Shown: positions 34,948 to 44,232, numbered from the stretch's first letter. The stretch is 64,000 bases of DNA from Pseudotabrizicola sp. (GCF_030684215.1 NZ_JAUXOV010000036.1:111892-175891); one strand, 5' to 3'. Numbers and translations are program-made. Notes: generated by a model from the letters alone, not told the origin.

Positions 34948-37900
34948 TTACCCTTCAGGCAAATCTGCCATCAGCCGTGACAGGTGATCCGCCAGGACCG
35001 TCACATTGGGTGCTTGCAAGATCGACAGGTGATCGCCCGGCACGTCAATCACCTCAAACCCCGAAGCCGCAACCGAGGCCCAGCCCAAACCATCGCGCGC
35101 GCTTTCGGGGCTGTCAAAGACGTTTTCCTGCGCCCGGAAAATGGTCAGTGGCCTGCGGATCGGGCGCACCTCATAGGCTTGCACAGCAAGTTCCGCCGCG
35201 ACCATGAATTTATCAACCGTCATTGGCGCCGTGTCGCCCCGCGTTTCCTGCAGTCTGAGCCGCAGCTTTTTGGTGCGATACATCATATCTGCCCAACGGT
35301 TTGCCGCGATCCCCGCCAGATGCGACGGCCCGCGCCGATACAGCTGGCGCAGATGCACGCCGACCCGCGCCCGGCCCGACAAGCGCGAGCGCCCGCCGGG
35401 GCCTGCGCTGTCGAACATCGCGATCACCCGCACCTCGCGCCCGGCGCGGATCAGTTGCTGCGCCAGTTCATAGGCGACATAGCTTGCCAGCGACACCGAC
35501 CCCAGACTGATCGGCCCTTCGGGGAAATATTGTTGAATTTCATCAGCATAGGCACGCGCGGTTTCCTGCACCCCAATAGGTGTATCCTGCGCGAGCAACC
35601 CGACCGTCAGGCCAAAGACTGGCTGATCCGGTCCCAGAGCTGCGGCCAGCGGGCGGAAATGTTCTTCATTCCGGCCCAGAACATGCACCCCGAACAAGGG
35701 TGGCAGGCTGCCTTTGGGCTGGATCGGGATGATAAAACGTGGCCCCGACCGTGCCGCTGACAAGGCCCGCGCCAAAGCGCGCGGCGTGGGGCGGCGGTGC
35801 AGGTCGGCCACGCCAAGCCGGTGGCCCAGCTCGGCCTCGATCCGGCCAATCAACTGCACCGCCAGCAGAGAATGTCCGCCAAGGTCGTGGAAATCATCAT
35901 CCGGCCCCACCGATGCCAGCCCCAGCGTCTGCGCCATCAGATCCGCGATTTTCCGGGTGACCAGATCATCGATCGGGGCCACGTCAGCTGTCAGAGCCAC
36001 GTCGGGTGCGGGCAGGGCGGCAATGTCGATCTTGCCGCCGGGCGTGCGCGGAAAACTGGCCACCGGCACAATTGCGGGCAGCATATGGGGCGGCAGTTTC
36101 TCGGCCACGGCGGCGCGCAGGGCCTGAGCATCGGGCAGCGGCTGACCATCCACTGCCGCGACCCAGACCACCAGCCGGGCGGTCGGCGTGCCAGACCCCA
36201 GCACATGCGCCAAGGCGCGGCCCACGCCGTCTTCGCGTTCAAGCACACGTTCGACATGGCGCAGGTCAATGCGAAAGCCGCGCAGCTTGACCTGACGGTC
36301 GCGCCGCCCAAGGAAGGCCAGTACCCCATCGGGCCGCCAGCGGGCCATATCGCCGGTGCGGTAGATCCGCCCCTCACCATGGAAGCGGTCCGGGCAAAAC
36401 GCCTCGGCGGTTTGCGACTCGTGTCCGATATAGCCGTCACTGACTGCTGGCCCGCCGATCCACAATTCGCCTACCGCCCCCGGAGGCGCAAGAGAGCCAT
36501 CTGCAGCAAGCACATAGGCGCGGGCATGGGCTGTGGGTCGGCCAATCGGAATGTCCTCGCCCGCAGTCACTGGTCCGGGTTCGTGCAGGGTGCAGGTGAT
36601 CGTGGTTTCGGTCGGCCCATAGCCGTTCAGCCAGCGCGGATGCGGTGCGATCCGTTGCCATGTCGCCAGCGCGCGGGGGCTGATCTGTTCTCCCCCCACA
36701 ATCACCAGTCGCACTGATGGCGGAAGCTGCAAGCCATCGCGCGCCATTTCATCCACCAGAACATGCCAGAATGCCGTTGGCAGGTTCAGCACGGTGACAG
36801 CGCGCTGCGCGACTTCCTCCAGAAACAGGCCAACGGATGTGGCCATCGCATCATTGCGCAAGATCAGCTTGGCCCCGGCCAGAAGCGTGGGAATGATCTC
36901 CTCAATCGACACATCGAACGACAGGCTGGCAAATTGCAAAACCCGGTCCGATTGCGTCAGGCCAAAGGCTGCGATGATGGCACTCGCGTGGGCCGACAGC
37001 GCGCGCATCGGCACTTTGACGCCCTTTGGCACCCCGGTCGAGCCAGAGGTATAGATCACATAGGCCAGCCGGTCGGGGTCGGGGGGCAGAAAATCGGGTG
37101 CAGGCAGCGGCACCGCCCCGATACCCGCGTGGGGCGCAATGCAACGTACGCCGTCGGGCGCGTCCTGACCGGGCAGGGTGACCATCAGCCCTGTGCCGCT
37201 GTCGCGCAGCATATGGCCGATCACCGGCTCGGGGTAAGAAGGGTCCAGCGGCAGGAACGCCGCCCCAGCCTGCATGACAGCCAGCATCGCAATGATGAAA
37301 TCCGGCCCGCGTGGCAGGCAGATTGCCACGACCTGCCCCGGCCCGGCCCCGGCCTGCACCAGCCGTCCGGCCAGCTCCCCTGCCTGCGCTGCCAGCGTTG
37401 TGAAATCCAGCATACCCAGCTGACCAACCATCTGCAGGGCCCAAGCGTTTGGCTGCAATGCAACCACGTCGGAAAAGCGCAGTGATATGCAGGGATCAGC
37501 CGGCACCAAGCGCTGATCCGGCCTGCCCAGCGAAATCAGCGCGGCCTCCTCGGACCGGGGCAGCATGGTCAACTGGTTGAGCGGCGTCGTCGTGCCCGCC
37601 TTGGCCAAGGATGCCAGAAGTTCGGCCATATGGGTCAGCATGGCGGCGGCCTGCGCCTCATTCACCGCAAGCGGATCATGTTCCAGCACCAAAAGCAGGG
37701 CCGCGTCACCATAGGCGGCCAGTGTCAGCGGCAAAGCGCCTTCTTCGCGCAGCTCAACCCGCCGTGTGGCCCAGTCGGGGCCTGTGCTGCGCATGGTTTC
37801 ATTCATGCTGGATCGCTCGAACATCACCATTGAGTCAAACAGCGATACCGTGCCTGGCATGCCGCACCAGCGCCGAATATCGGTCAGTGCCGCATGTTCA

Positions 37901-38886
37901 TGCGCGCGCAGCGCCAGCGCATCGTGGCGCAGGTCGGACAAAAAGTCATCGGCAGCGCGTGGCGGGCTGATCTGCACCCGCATCGGCAAGGTGTTGATCA
38001 GACAGCCCACGCTGCGTTCGGTGCCCGGCACAATATAGCGCCCCGCGCGCGTGGCGCCGAAAACCGCCATGCTGCGCCCGGTCCAGCGGGCGACCACCAT
38101 GCCCCATGCGGCCTGAACCACGGTGGCCAGCGTGGCGCCTGTCGCTTCGGCCCGGTCGGTCAGCGCGTCGGTCAGCGCCGGGTCCAGCCTGCGTTCCAAC
38201 TGACGTTTGCGCGCCGGGGCCGGATCTGCGGTCACGTCCGTCAGCTGGTTTGGCTGGTCGAACCCATCCAGATAGGTGCGGAAGTAGCTTTGCGCCGCCG
38301 TGGTGTCCCGCGCGGCCAGACCCATTGCATAGGCCAGAAATCCTACCTTTGGGGCAGGGGGCAAGGCGTGGCCGCGCAACTCGGCAAACACTTCCTCGAG
38401 GACAATGGCCATGCTGCGGCCATCGACCATGGCGTGATGCACGGTCCAGACCATCACTGCGCGCCGTGGCCCCAGATGTGCCAGCATCACCCGCCACGCA
38501 GGCGCCGCTTCCAGATCGACGCCCTGTTCGCGGTCGGCTTCCAGATATTGCTGCAGCGTCCCATCCCTGCGGCGCGCAGGCAGCCCAGACCAGTCTTCAA
38601 CGCTCAGGACCACATCGACCGTGCTGCGCAAGATCTGCACCGGAACCACGCGCTTGCGCCACAGGATCGACAGGCGCAACGCTTCATGCCGGGCGGCGAC
38701 AACCGCCCATGCGGCGCGCAGGGCCTCGGCATCCACCACCTCGTCGTCCAGATGCACGACGATCTGTTCAAGGTTGACCCAAGGCCGTCCGGCAAGCGCG
38801 CTTTCATAAACCATGCCAAGTTGCAGTGGGGTCAGGGCATGTTCTGCGGTTGTCGCATCTGCTGTGGTCTGGCTGTGCAGGGTCAT
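34948..38886 (-). CDS. Single-module non-ribosomal peptide synthetase (C-A-T-TE)
   Basis: 1312 residues. Condensation domain (about 15-440) with an intact HHAMVDG (about 150-156). Adenylation domain (about 470-950) with YTSGSTGVPKG (about 610), NGYGPTETTI, YRTGDMARW, RQVKLRGFRID and the catalytic-Lys motif PGGKID. Carrier domain with DLGGHSLL, phosphopantetheine site S1006. C-terminal alpha/beta-hydrolase thioesterase with nucleophile S1132 in GSVSLAS and a late His in GDHLS. One amino acid would be activated, condensed with an incoming acyl or amine group, and released. My reading of the specificity pocket (D-V-E-N-I-G-G-I-T) does not point to a substrate I can name. Its ATG overlaps the flippase stop (ATGA). 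Confidence 0.93.
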   Translation of the reverse strand: MTLHSQTTADATTAEHALTPLQLGMVYESALAGRPWVNLEQIVVHLDDEVVDAEALRAAWAVVAARHEALRLSILWRKRVVPVQILRSTVDVVLSVEDWSGLPARRRDGTLQQYLEADREQGVDLEAAPAWRVMLAHLGPRRAVMVWTVHHAMVDGRSMAIVLEEVFAELRGHALPPAPKVGFLAYAMGLAARDTTAAQSYFRTYLDGFDQPNQLTDVTADPAPARKRQLERRLDPALTDALTDRAEATGATLATVVQAAWGMVVARWTGRSMAVFGATRAGRYIVPGTERSVGCLINTLPMRVQISPPRAADDFLSDLRHDALALRAHEHAALTDIRRWCGMPGTVSLFDSMVMFERSSMNETMRSTGPDWATRRVELREEGALPLTLAAYGDAALLLVLEHDPLAVNEAQAAAMLTHMAELLASLAKAGTTTPLNQLTMLPRSEEAALISLGRPDQRLVPADPCISLRFSDVVALQPNAWALQMVGQLGMLDFTTLAAQAGELAGRLVQAGAGPGQVVAICLPRGPDFIIAMLAVMQAGAAFLPLDPSYPEPVIGHMLRDSGTGLMVTLPGQDAPDGVRCIAPHAGIGAVPLPAPDFLPPDPDRLAYVIYTSGSTGVPKGVKVPMRALSAHASAIIAAFGLTQSDRVLQFASLSFDVSIEEIIPTLLAGAKLILRNDAMATSVGLFLEEVAQRAVTVLNLPTAFWHVLVDEMARDGLQLPPSVRLVIVGGEQISPRALATWQRIAPHPRWLNGYGPTETTITCTLHEPGPVTAGEDIPIGRPTAHARAYVLAADGSLAPPGAVGELWIGGPAVSDGYIGHESQTAEAFCPDRFHGEGRIYRTGDMARWRPDGVLAFLGRRDRQVKLRGFRIDLRHVERVLEREDGVGRALAHVLGSGTPTARLVVWVAAVDGQPLPDAQALRAAVAEKLPPHMLPAIVPVASFPRTPGGKIDIAALPAPDVALTADVAPIDDLVTRKIADLMAQTLGLASVGPDDDFHDLGGHSLLAVQLIGRIEAELGHRLGVADLHRRPTPRALARALSAARSGPRFIIPIQPKGSLPPLFGVHVLGRNEEHFRPLAAALGPDQPVFGLTVGLLAQDTPIGVQETARAYADEIQQYFPEGPISLGSVSLASYVAYELAQQLIRAGREVRVIAMFDSAGPGGRSRLSGRARVGVHLRQLYRRGPSHLAGIAANRWADMMYRTKKLRLRLQETRGDTAPMTVDKFMVAAELAVQAYEVRPIRRPLTIFRAQENVFDSPESARDGLGWASVAASGFEVIDVPGDHLSILQAPNVTVLADHLSRLMADLPEG

Positions 38887-40259
38887 GGCACGGCCCTTCC
38901 GAACAGAGTCAGCAGCTCGCCAATCGGTCCACTGTCCAGACTGATGGCAGCAACCGCGATCAGCAGCCCCAACCCGGCAAAGGTGAGGTCATGCAGCCAA
39001 TCCCATGCCCGGTGCCGTCTCGCCAACCAAATCAGCAGCGGATAGACCGCGATGGCCGCCAAAGCCTGTCCCACCAGCGCCCCGACCAGCCCCAGCCACT
39101 CTGCCCCGACAACCAGCCCGGTAACCAGCAACCCCGCCCGCGCCGCCGTCAGCAGGAAATAGTTCCTGCTGTCCCCCGCCGCCAAGGCCGACTGGTCATA
39201 GGTCATTCCGATCACCGACGGGATCTGCACCACGGCAATCAGCACCAAAACTGCCCCTGCCGCCGAATAGCGCGCATCATACATCAGATCGACGATCCAT
39301 TCACCGCCAAATGCCATCACCGTCAGCAGCACAAAGACTGACCCCGACAGAATAAAGCGCATCTGACGCAGGCGGGCGAAATTCTCGGGCGACTCTCCGG
39401 GCGGGCGTTCGCGATACAGCGGGATCAGGATGCGCCCGCCAATGGTCTGCCCTAGAAGCATCGGAAACGAGGCAAGAAAAAAGCCGATGTTGTAGAGGCC
39501 CAACTGCTCTAGCGTCAGGTATTTGCCCAAAATCGCCTTGTCGCCCTGCGCCACCAGAAAACCGCAGGCGGTTGACAGAAACAACCAAAAGCCGAAATGA
39601 AGCAGATCATGTGCTGCTGCCGGTTCCCATCCCAGACGGCTTTTGGGGCCGGGCAGTGCCCATGTTACCAGCAACAGACGTGCGCCTGATGACACGATCC
39701 ACCCCGCCACCAGCGCCCAGACCGATTGCGTCAACCAAGCCAGCGTCACCATCGACACAATGCCGATGACCTGAGAAATCAGATCCAGCGCCGTCAACCG
39801 CCCCAGCCGCAAATGCCGCGCTGCCGTATCCACGCGCGTCGGCTCAAGCCCATGAAGCAGCAAAGAAAACCCGGCTACGGGCAAGATCATCGCAAGGTCG
39901 GGCTGGCCGTAAAACACCGCAGCCGGCCATGCAATGGCCGCCGAGGCCAGCCACAGAACCACTCCTCGCGTCACCTGAATGGAAAAGGCTGTGTTCAGAA
40001 ATGCCGGATCATCGCCGCGCTTGTGTTGCAAGATCGCTGGATGGGTGCCTACATCGGAAAACATCGTCAGGCCGACAATGAACACGGATACCAGTGCCAT
40101 CAGACCAAAGGCTTCGGGAAACAACAGCCGCGTCAGGATCAGGTTCGACGCAAGCCGCAGGGCCTGACTGGCACCATATCCAAGCGCGGTCCACGCCGAG
40201 CTGCGCATCACGCGGGCCAAAAGCCCGTTGCCTTGCAACCGTGTGATGACCGGGCTCAT
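38883..40259 (-). CDS. Oligosaccharide flippase family protein (Wzx/MOP superfamily)
   Basis: About 458 residues with roughly 12-14 hydrophobic segments, resembling lipopolysaccharide or exopolysaccharide flippases (RfbX/Wzx, MOP superfamily). WTALGYGASQALRLASNLIL near the N-terminus and LYNIGFFLASFPMLLGQ in the middle are typical. These proteins flip undecaprenyl-linked sugars or lipids across the inner membrane. I start at ATG 40259, where the family N-terminus begins; ATG 40325 upstream is an alternative. The stop overlaps the NRPS start, so the two are translated together. The cargo could therefore be an aminoacylated glycan or lipid rather than plain polysaccharide. Confidence 0.85.
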   Translation of the reverse strand: MSPVITRLQGNGLLARVMRSSAWTALGYGASQALRLASNLILTRLLFPEAFGLMALVSVFIVGLTMFSDVGTHPAILQHKRGDDPAFLNTAFSIQVTRGVVLWLASAAIAWPAAVFYGQPDLAMILPVAGFSLLLHGLEPTRVDTAARHLRLGRLTALDLISQVIGIVSMVTLAWLTQSVWALVAGWIVSSGARLLLVTWALPGPKSRLGWEPAAAHDLLHFGFWLFLSTACGFLVAQGDKAILGKYLTLEQLGLYNIGFFLASFPMLLGQTIGGRILIPLYRERPPGESPENFARLRQMRFILSGSVFVLLTVMAFGGEWIVDLMYDARYSAAGAVLVLIAVVQIPSVIGMTYDQSALAAGDSRNYFLLTAARAGLLVTGLVVGAEWLGLVGALVGQALAAIAVYPLLIWLARRHRAWDWLHDLTFAGLGLLIAVAAISLDSGPIGELLTLFGRAVP

Positions 40260-40585
40260 CGCTTGGATAACCTTTAAACATGGCTGGCAGTGGCCCGCCC
40301 CCCGGCTACCACACTCAACCTTCATAACCTGCCCCAGATCAGGGGTTTGGTTCAAGTCCCTGATTTGGCAACTCTCTGGTGCCCAGATGGGCGACTGCTC
40401 TGCTTTGTCGGGCGCAACAGCTGATCTGTTCAATCTATGCGGGCGTCTCGGGCAGGCCAGATCACGCGATCGGGCATGCAAGCGGGCACACCCAAGGACA
40501 AACGAGACACGACAAAGGGCGGCCTTCATCACCGCCGCCGCCCACATGACTTGTGCTGTCATCCGGGCCGGGGCAGGGTGCTGGC
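40260..40585. other. Divergent intergenic region between flippase and FAD oxidoreductase
   Basis: 326 bases without a convincing gene. It holds the promoters of two divergent units. The notable element is an inverted repeat, CCAGATCAGGG (40334-40344) and CCCTGATTTGG (40358-40368), which pair over 11 positions with one G-T pair and a 13-nt loop. It lies about 75 bases upstream of the flippase start and is a candidate operator or leader hairpin. No tRNA or riboswitch signature is seen. Confidence 0.5.
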
Positions 40586-41965
40586 ATGACAGCAGATATA
40601 CCCACTGGTGGCCCCTCATTCTGGTGGCGGCAGATCGGCCCGCCCCAACCCCGCCCGGCCCTTGCGGGCGACACCACGGCACAGGTCTGCATCATCGGCG
40701 CGGGCTATACCGGGCTGTGGACCGCTCTGTCGCTCAGATCCGCCAGACCGGATCTCGACATCCTGATCGTCGAGGCGGAGTTTGCAGGCTTCGGGGCCTC
40801 TGGCCGCAATGGTGGCTGGCTGACAGGTGGTTTTGCATGGTCCCACGCCCGCTACGCCGCCAGCAGCAGCCCGCAGGCCGTGCGCGATATGGTGGCGGCG
40901 ATGAATGGAACGGTGGCCGAGATCACCCACCAATGCCAGTCCCTTGGCATTGATGCCGGGATCACCCCGACCGATGAGCTTCTGATCGCAACCAGTCCGG
41001 CGCAATGGCAGCGCCTGCAAGCCGAACACCAGCACCGCAGCGCCTGGGGAGAAGCGGATCGGCTGCGCTTGCTGACCGCCGCGCAGATCAAGCAACGGGT
41101 GCGGATGGCGGGCGGCGTCGGCGCGCTGGAGATTTCTGGCACCGCCCGCATTCAGCCTGCGAAACTTGTGGTTGGTCTCGCCCGCGTCGCCGCGGCCCGC
41201 GGCATCCGCATCGCCGAAGGCACCCGTGTGACCGCGATTGCGCCCGGTCTGGTCATCACCACCCATGGCCGCATCACCGCTGAAACCATCCTGCGCTGCA
41301 CCGAAGGCTTCACCGCCACACTGCCCGGTCATGAACGTGATCTGTTGCCGCTGAATTCCGCCCAGATCATCACCGAACCATTGCCGCCGGAAACATGGAT
41401 GCAGATCGGCTGGCAAGATCATGAAATTGTAGGTGATTTTGCGCACAGCTATTGCTACTGCCAGCGCACCCCCGACGGCCGGATCGCGTTCGGCGGGCGC
41501 GGTACGCCCTACCGCTTCGGCTCAGGCATTGACGACAGCGGCCGACCCGACCCTGCCACCATCGCGCAACTCACCAGCCGGCTGCACCACCTGTTCCCTG
41601 CCACACGCGATGCCCGGATTGACCACGCATGGTGCGGCGTTCTTGGTGTGCCGCGCGACTGGTGCGCCGGGGTGGCGTTTGACCCAAGGACGCGCATCGG
41701 ACACGCGGGCGGCTATGTGGGGGTGGGGGTCGCCACCGCCAATCTTGCAGGCCGCACCCTCGCCGCGCTGGCCCTCGGCACCGACGACCCGCTCACTCTC
41801 CTGCCATGGGTCAACCGCACCCCGCGCAGGTGGGAGCCCGAACCCCTGCGCTGGCTTGGCCTGCGCGGCACCTACGCGGCTTACGCGCTTGCCGACCGGT
41901 CAGAGGCACGGGGCGGCCCACCCTCGCGGCTGGCGGCTTGGGTAAACCGGGCAACAGGGCGGTAA
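40586..41965 (+). CDS. FAD-dependent amine oxidoreductase (DAO/PuuB-like)
   Basis: 459 residues. The dinucleotide-binding motif VCIIGAGYTGLWTALSL is near residue 35-51, then VEAEFAGFGASGRNGGW, characteristic of the DAO family including gamma-glutamylputrescine oxidase. The C-terminal FAD motif is GHAGGYVGVGVATANLAGR. It should oxidise an amine or secondary amino acid using FAD. CAGGG lies about 9 bases before ATG 40586. It stands alone, divergent from the flippase/NRPS unit and convergent to the tau transport genes. The substrate is not set by the context, although imino-acid production for the NRPS is conceivable. Confidence 0.88.
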   Translation: MTADIPTGGPSFWWRQIGPPQPRPALAGDTTAQVCIIGAGYTGLWTALSLRSARPDLDILIVEAEFAGFGASGRNGGWLTGGFAWSHARYAASSSPQAVRDMVAAMNGTVAEITHQCQSLGIDAGITPTDELLIATSPAQWQRLQAEHQHRSAWGEADRLRLLTAAQIKQRVRMAGGVGALEISGTARIQPAKLVVGLARVAAARGIRIAEGTRVTAIAPGLVITTHGRITAETILRCTEGFTATLPGHERDLLPLNSAQIITEPLPPETWMQIGWQDHEIVGDFAHSYCYCQRTPDGRIAFGGRGTPYRFGSGIDDSGRPDPATIAQLTSRLHHLFPATRDARIDHAWCGVLGVPRDWCAGVAFDPRTRIGHAGGYVGVGVATANLAGRTLAALALGTDDPLTLLPWVNRTPRRWEPEPLRWLGLRGTYAAYALADRSEARGGPPSRLAAWVNRATGR

Positions 41966-42006
41966 GGCCAAGGTTGACGGTCAGGCGCAACGCCCCCCAC
42001 ACTTAC

Positions 42007-42060
42007 CTGTTCAAAAAATATCCCGGGAGAGCCGAAGGCGGGGGCAGTGCCCCCCCTTTT
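42007..42060 (-). repeat. Intergenic hairpin plus repeat-element-like copy 4
   Basis: Read on the minus strand, the hairpin GGGGGC-ACT-GCCCCC (42054-42040) is followed by CCTTCGGCTCTCCCGG and GATATTTTTTGAACAG. The same order, hairpin then GAGTATTT-type core, is seen at the right edge of the window. On the plus strand the stem is followed by CCTTTTC, so it may also terminate the FAD oxidoreductase transcript. It lies between two convergent genes. Confidence 0.45.
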
Positions 42061-42134
42061 CTGAAGGCGCGTCAAGGTCACAGACTTGAAGTTCTGATAC
42101 CGAACCGCCCGCCCAGATCTGACGCAGGGCGCTC

Positions 42135-43385
42135 TCAGCCCCGCCCTTTCCATGGCACCAGCTTTTTCTCGGCCATCCGCACCAGGATGTCGATGCCATA
42201 GCCGATCACGCCGATCAGGATGATCCCCATCACCACGATATCGGTCAGCTGGAACTTTGATGCAGCGATGATCATCATCCCCGCGCCCTTTTGCGCGGCG
42301 ACAAGTTCGGCAGCAACGACCGTGCCCCAGCACACGCCCATGGCCACCCGTGCGCCGGTGAAAATGTCGGGCAGGCTGTTGGGGATGATCACATGGCGCA
42401 TGATCTGCGCTTTTGACGCCCCTAACGAATAGGCGGCGTGGATTTTCGACAGCTTCACTCCAGACACCCCAGAGCGCGCAGCGATCACCATGATCCAGAG
42501 CGCGGCAAGGAACAAAAGCACCACCTTGCCGGTTTCCCAGATGCCAAACCAGATGATGACAAGCGGGATCAGCGCCAAGGGTGGCACAGGGCGCATGAAT
42601 TCGACGATCGGGTCGAACCAGCCCCGGAACCAGCCCGACAGCCCCATCGCATAGCCAAGCGGAATGCCCACCAGTGACCCCAGCACAAACCCTGCCATCA
42701 CCCGCGCCAGGGACGCGCCCAGATGCCCCCAAAGCGAGGTGTTCTGATAGCCGTTGGTCGCAATCTCCGTAAAGCGCGCCACCACTGCCTCGGGTGAGGG
42801 CAGCCAGATCGGCTCCATCTGCATGCCCTTGGCGGCCTGAAAATTCAGCGACCCGCGCTGGGTCAGCGTGACGGTGCCGCCGGTGACGTTCACCCGGTCT
42901 TCCACTGCAATGGGTTGGCCATTGATCGCCACCACGGACGCGCCGTCACCATCGTTTTCGGTCACCCGCAGCAGCACCGACCGCCAAGCCTGCACCACGG
43001 CTGTATCGGATTTCGCAAAACCGCTGCCCTCGGCAACGGTGGGCGCTGTCGGAACGTCGGTGGCCTTATGCACTGTAATGCGGACTTCGGCCTGCGCTTC
43101 CGCGCCATCGGGGGCGCGGGCGGTGTAGGTGAACCCGGCCTCACCGACAAACGGGCCCGGCACATGCAGCGGCACGATTGCAGACCCGGTGAACGCGCCC
43201 CAGATCAGAAACACCGACAGGATTGAAATGACACTTGCCACCCGATCAGGGGCAATGGCGGATTCGTCGCCAAAGGTCACGGTTTTGAGCGAAGTAAAAT
43301 CATGCCGGTCGCGGTGCCGCTTGATCCGGCCCCAGACCAGCATCGAGCTTACAAAGATCACCACATAGAAGACCAGAACCATCAT
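42135..43385 (-). CDS. tauC: Taurine ABC transporter permease with periplasmic insert
   Basis: 416 residues, far longer than E. coli TauC (about 275). The C-terminal 220 residues are a standard SsuC/TauC permease with WGHLGASLARVMAGFVLG and the EAA-type loop AAYSLGASKAQIMRHVIIPNSLP. Before it lie two N-terminal hydrophobic segments and a soluble beta-rich stretch (about 75-195) with TYTARAPDGAEAQAEVRITVH, resembling an Ig/cadherin-like module, presumably periplasmic. The start overlaps the tauB stop (ATGA). It imports taurine or a related sulfonate together with TauA and TauB. Confidence 0.88.
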   Translation of the reverse strand: MMVLVFYVVIFVSSMLVWGRIKRHRDRHDFTSLKTVTFGDESAIAPDRVASVISILSVFLIWGAFTGSAIVPLHVPGPFVGEAGFTYTARAPDGAEAQAEVRITVHKATDVPTAPTVAEGSGFAKSDTAVVQAWRSVLLRVTENDGDGASVVAINGQPIAVEDRVNVTGGTVTLTQRGSLNFQAAKGMQMEPIWLPSPEAVVARFTEIATNGYQNTSLWGHLGASLARVMAGFVLGSLVGIPLGYAMGLSGWFRGWFDPIVEFMRPVPPLALIPLVIIWFGIWETGKVVLLFLAALWIMVIAARSGVSGVKLSKIHAAYSLGASKAQIMRHVIIPNSLPDIFTGARVAMGVCWGTVVAAELVAAQKGAGMMIIAASKFQLTDIVVMGIILIGVIGYGIDILVRMAEKKLVPWKGRG

Positions 43386-44188
43386 GCGGCACCTTCTTTT
43401 TTGCCCATGATTTCTTCTTCCATGCCCCAGATCATCGACAAGATTTCCTCTCGGGTCTCGGCAAAGCCGTCAGATTTCTTGACCTCGCGCAGGTCCATGT
43501 TCACGCCGCGCTCGGCAAAAGGCAGGTTGTATTCGCGGAAAATCCGGCCCGGCCGCGGGGCCATCACCAGCAATCGTTCGCCCAAAAGCAGCGCTTCTTC
43601 GACCGAATGGGTGATCAGCACCACGGTCTTGCCGGTCTCTTTCCACAGCTTCAGCACCAGACCTTGCATCTTTTCGCGGGTCAGCGCGTCCAATGCACCA
43701 AGGGGTTCGTCCATCAAGATCACGTCGGGATCATTGGCAAGGCAGCGGGCAAGCGCCACGCGCTGCTGCATGCCGCCCGACAATTCATAGACCGCTTTTT
43801 CACCAAAATCATGCAGGCCAACGGTTTCCAGCAGATGATCGGTGATCCGGTCGCGCTCTGCCTTTGCCATGCCCTTCATGCGCGGGCCAAAGTCGATGTT
43901 CTGGCGCACATTCATCCATTCGAACAGAGCGCCTTGCTGAAACACCATGCCGCGTTCGGGGCCGGGGCCAGCCACTCGCTTGCCACCAAGAATGATCTGG
44001 CCTTCGGTCGGTGCAAGAAAGCCCGCAAGGATATTCAAAAGCGTGGTTTTGCCACAGCCTGACGGTCCCAGAACCGACAAGAGCTCGCCCTGCTTCAGAT
44101 CAAGCGAGACGTTTTGCAACGCCTGAACCGCCGCGCCATTCGGAAGGTCAAAACGCATCGAGATGTTGTCGATGATCAGTCCGGACAT
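43382..44188 (-). CDS. tauB: Taurine ABC transporter ATP-binding protein
   Basis: 268 residues. Walker A is LGPSGCGKTT (about 43-52), the Q-loop region VFQQGALFEW, the ABC signature LSGGMQQRVALARCLA, Walker B VILMDEPLGALD and the switch His in ITHSVEEAL. It matches the TauB/SsuB family and powers TauABC uptake. ATG 44188 is preferred; the frame extends to 44344 but that part overlaps the tauA 3' end and reads as noise. A GC-rich hairpin lies between it and tauA, likely reducing its expression relative to the binding protein. It overlaps tauC by 4 bases. Confidence 0.92.
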   Translation of the reverse strand: MSGLIIDNISMRFDLPNGAAVQALQNVSLDLKQGELLSVLGPSGCGKTTLLNILAGFLAPTEGQIILGGKRVAGPGPERGMVFQQGALFEWMNVRQNIDFGPRMKGMAKAERDRITDHLLETVGLHDFGEKAVYELSGGMQQRVALARCLANDPDVILMDEPLGALDALTREKMQGLVLKLWKETGKTVVLITHSVEEALLLGERLLVMAPRPGRIFREYNLPFAERGVNMDLREVKKSDGFAETREEILSMIWGMEEEIMGKKEGAA

Positions 44189-44209
44189 AAATCCCCCGGT
44201 GATAAAAAC

Positions 44210-44232
44210 GGGCGGCCCGGTTTGGGCCGCCC
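44210..44232 (-). terminator. Intercistronic hairpin between tauA and tauB
   Basis: GGGCGGCCC (44210-44218) and GGGCCGCCC (44224-44232) form a 9-bp stem with a 5-nt loop. On the minus strand a GTTTTTATC run follows. It looks like a partial terminator or RNA stabiliser placed right after tauA, letting the binding protein be made in excess. Confidence 0.6.

Noticed and set aside
37894..39045. A long plus-strand frame inside the NRPS/flippase region
   Set aside because: It crosses the junction of two well-supported minus-strand genes and shows no domain.
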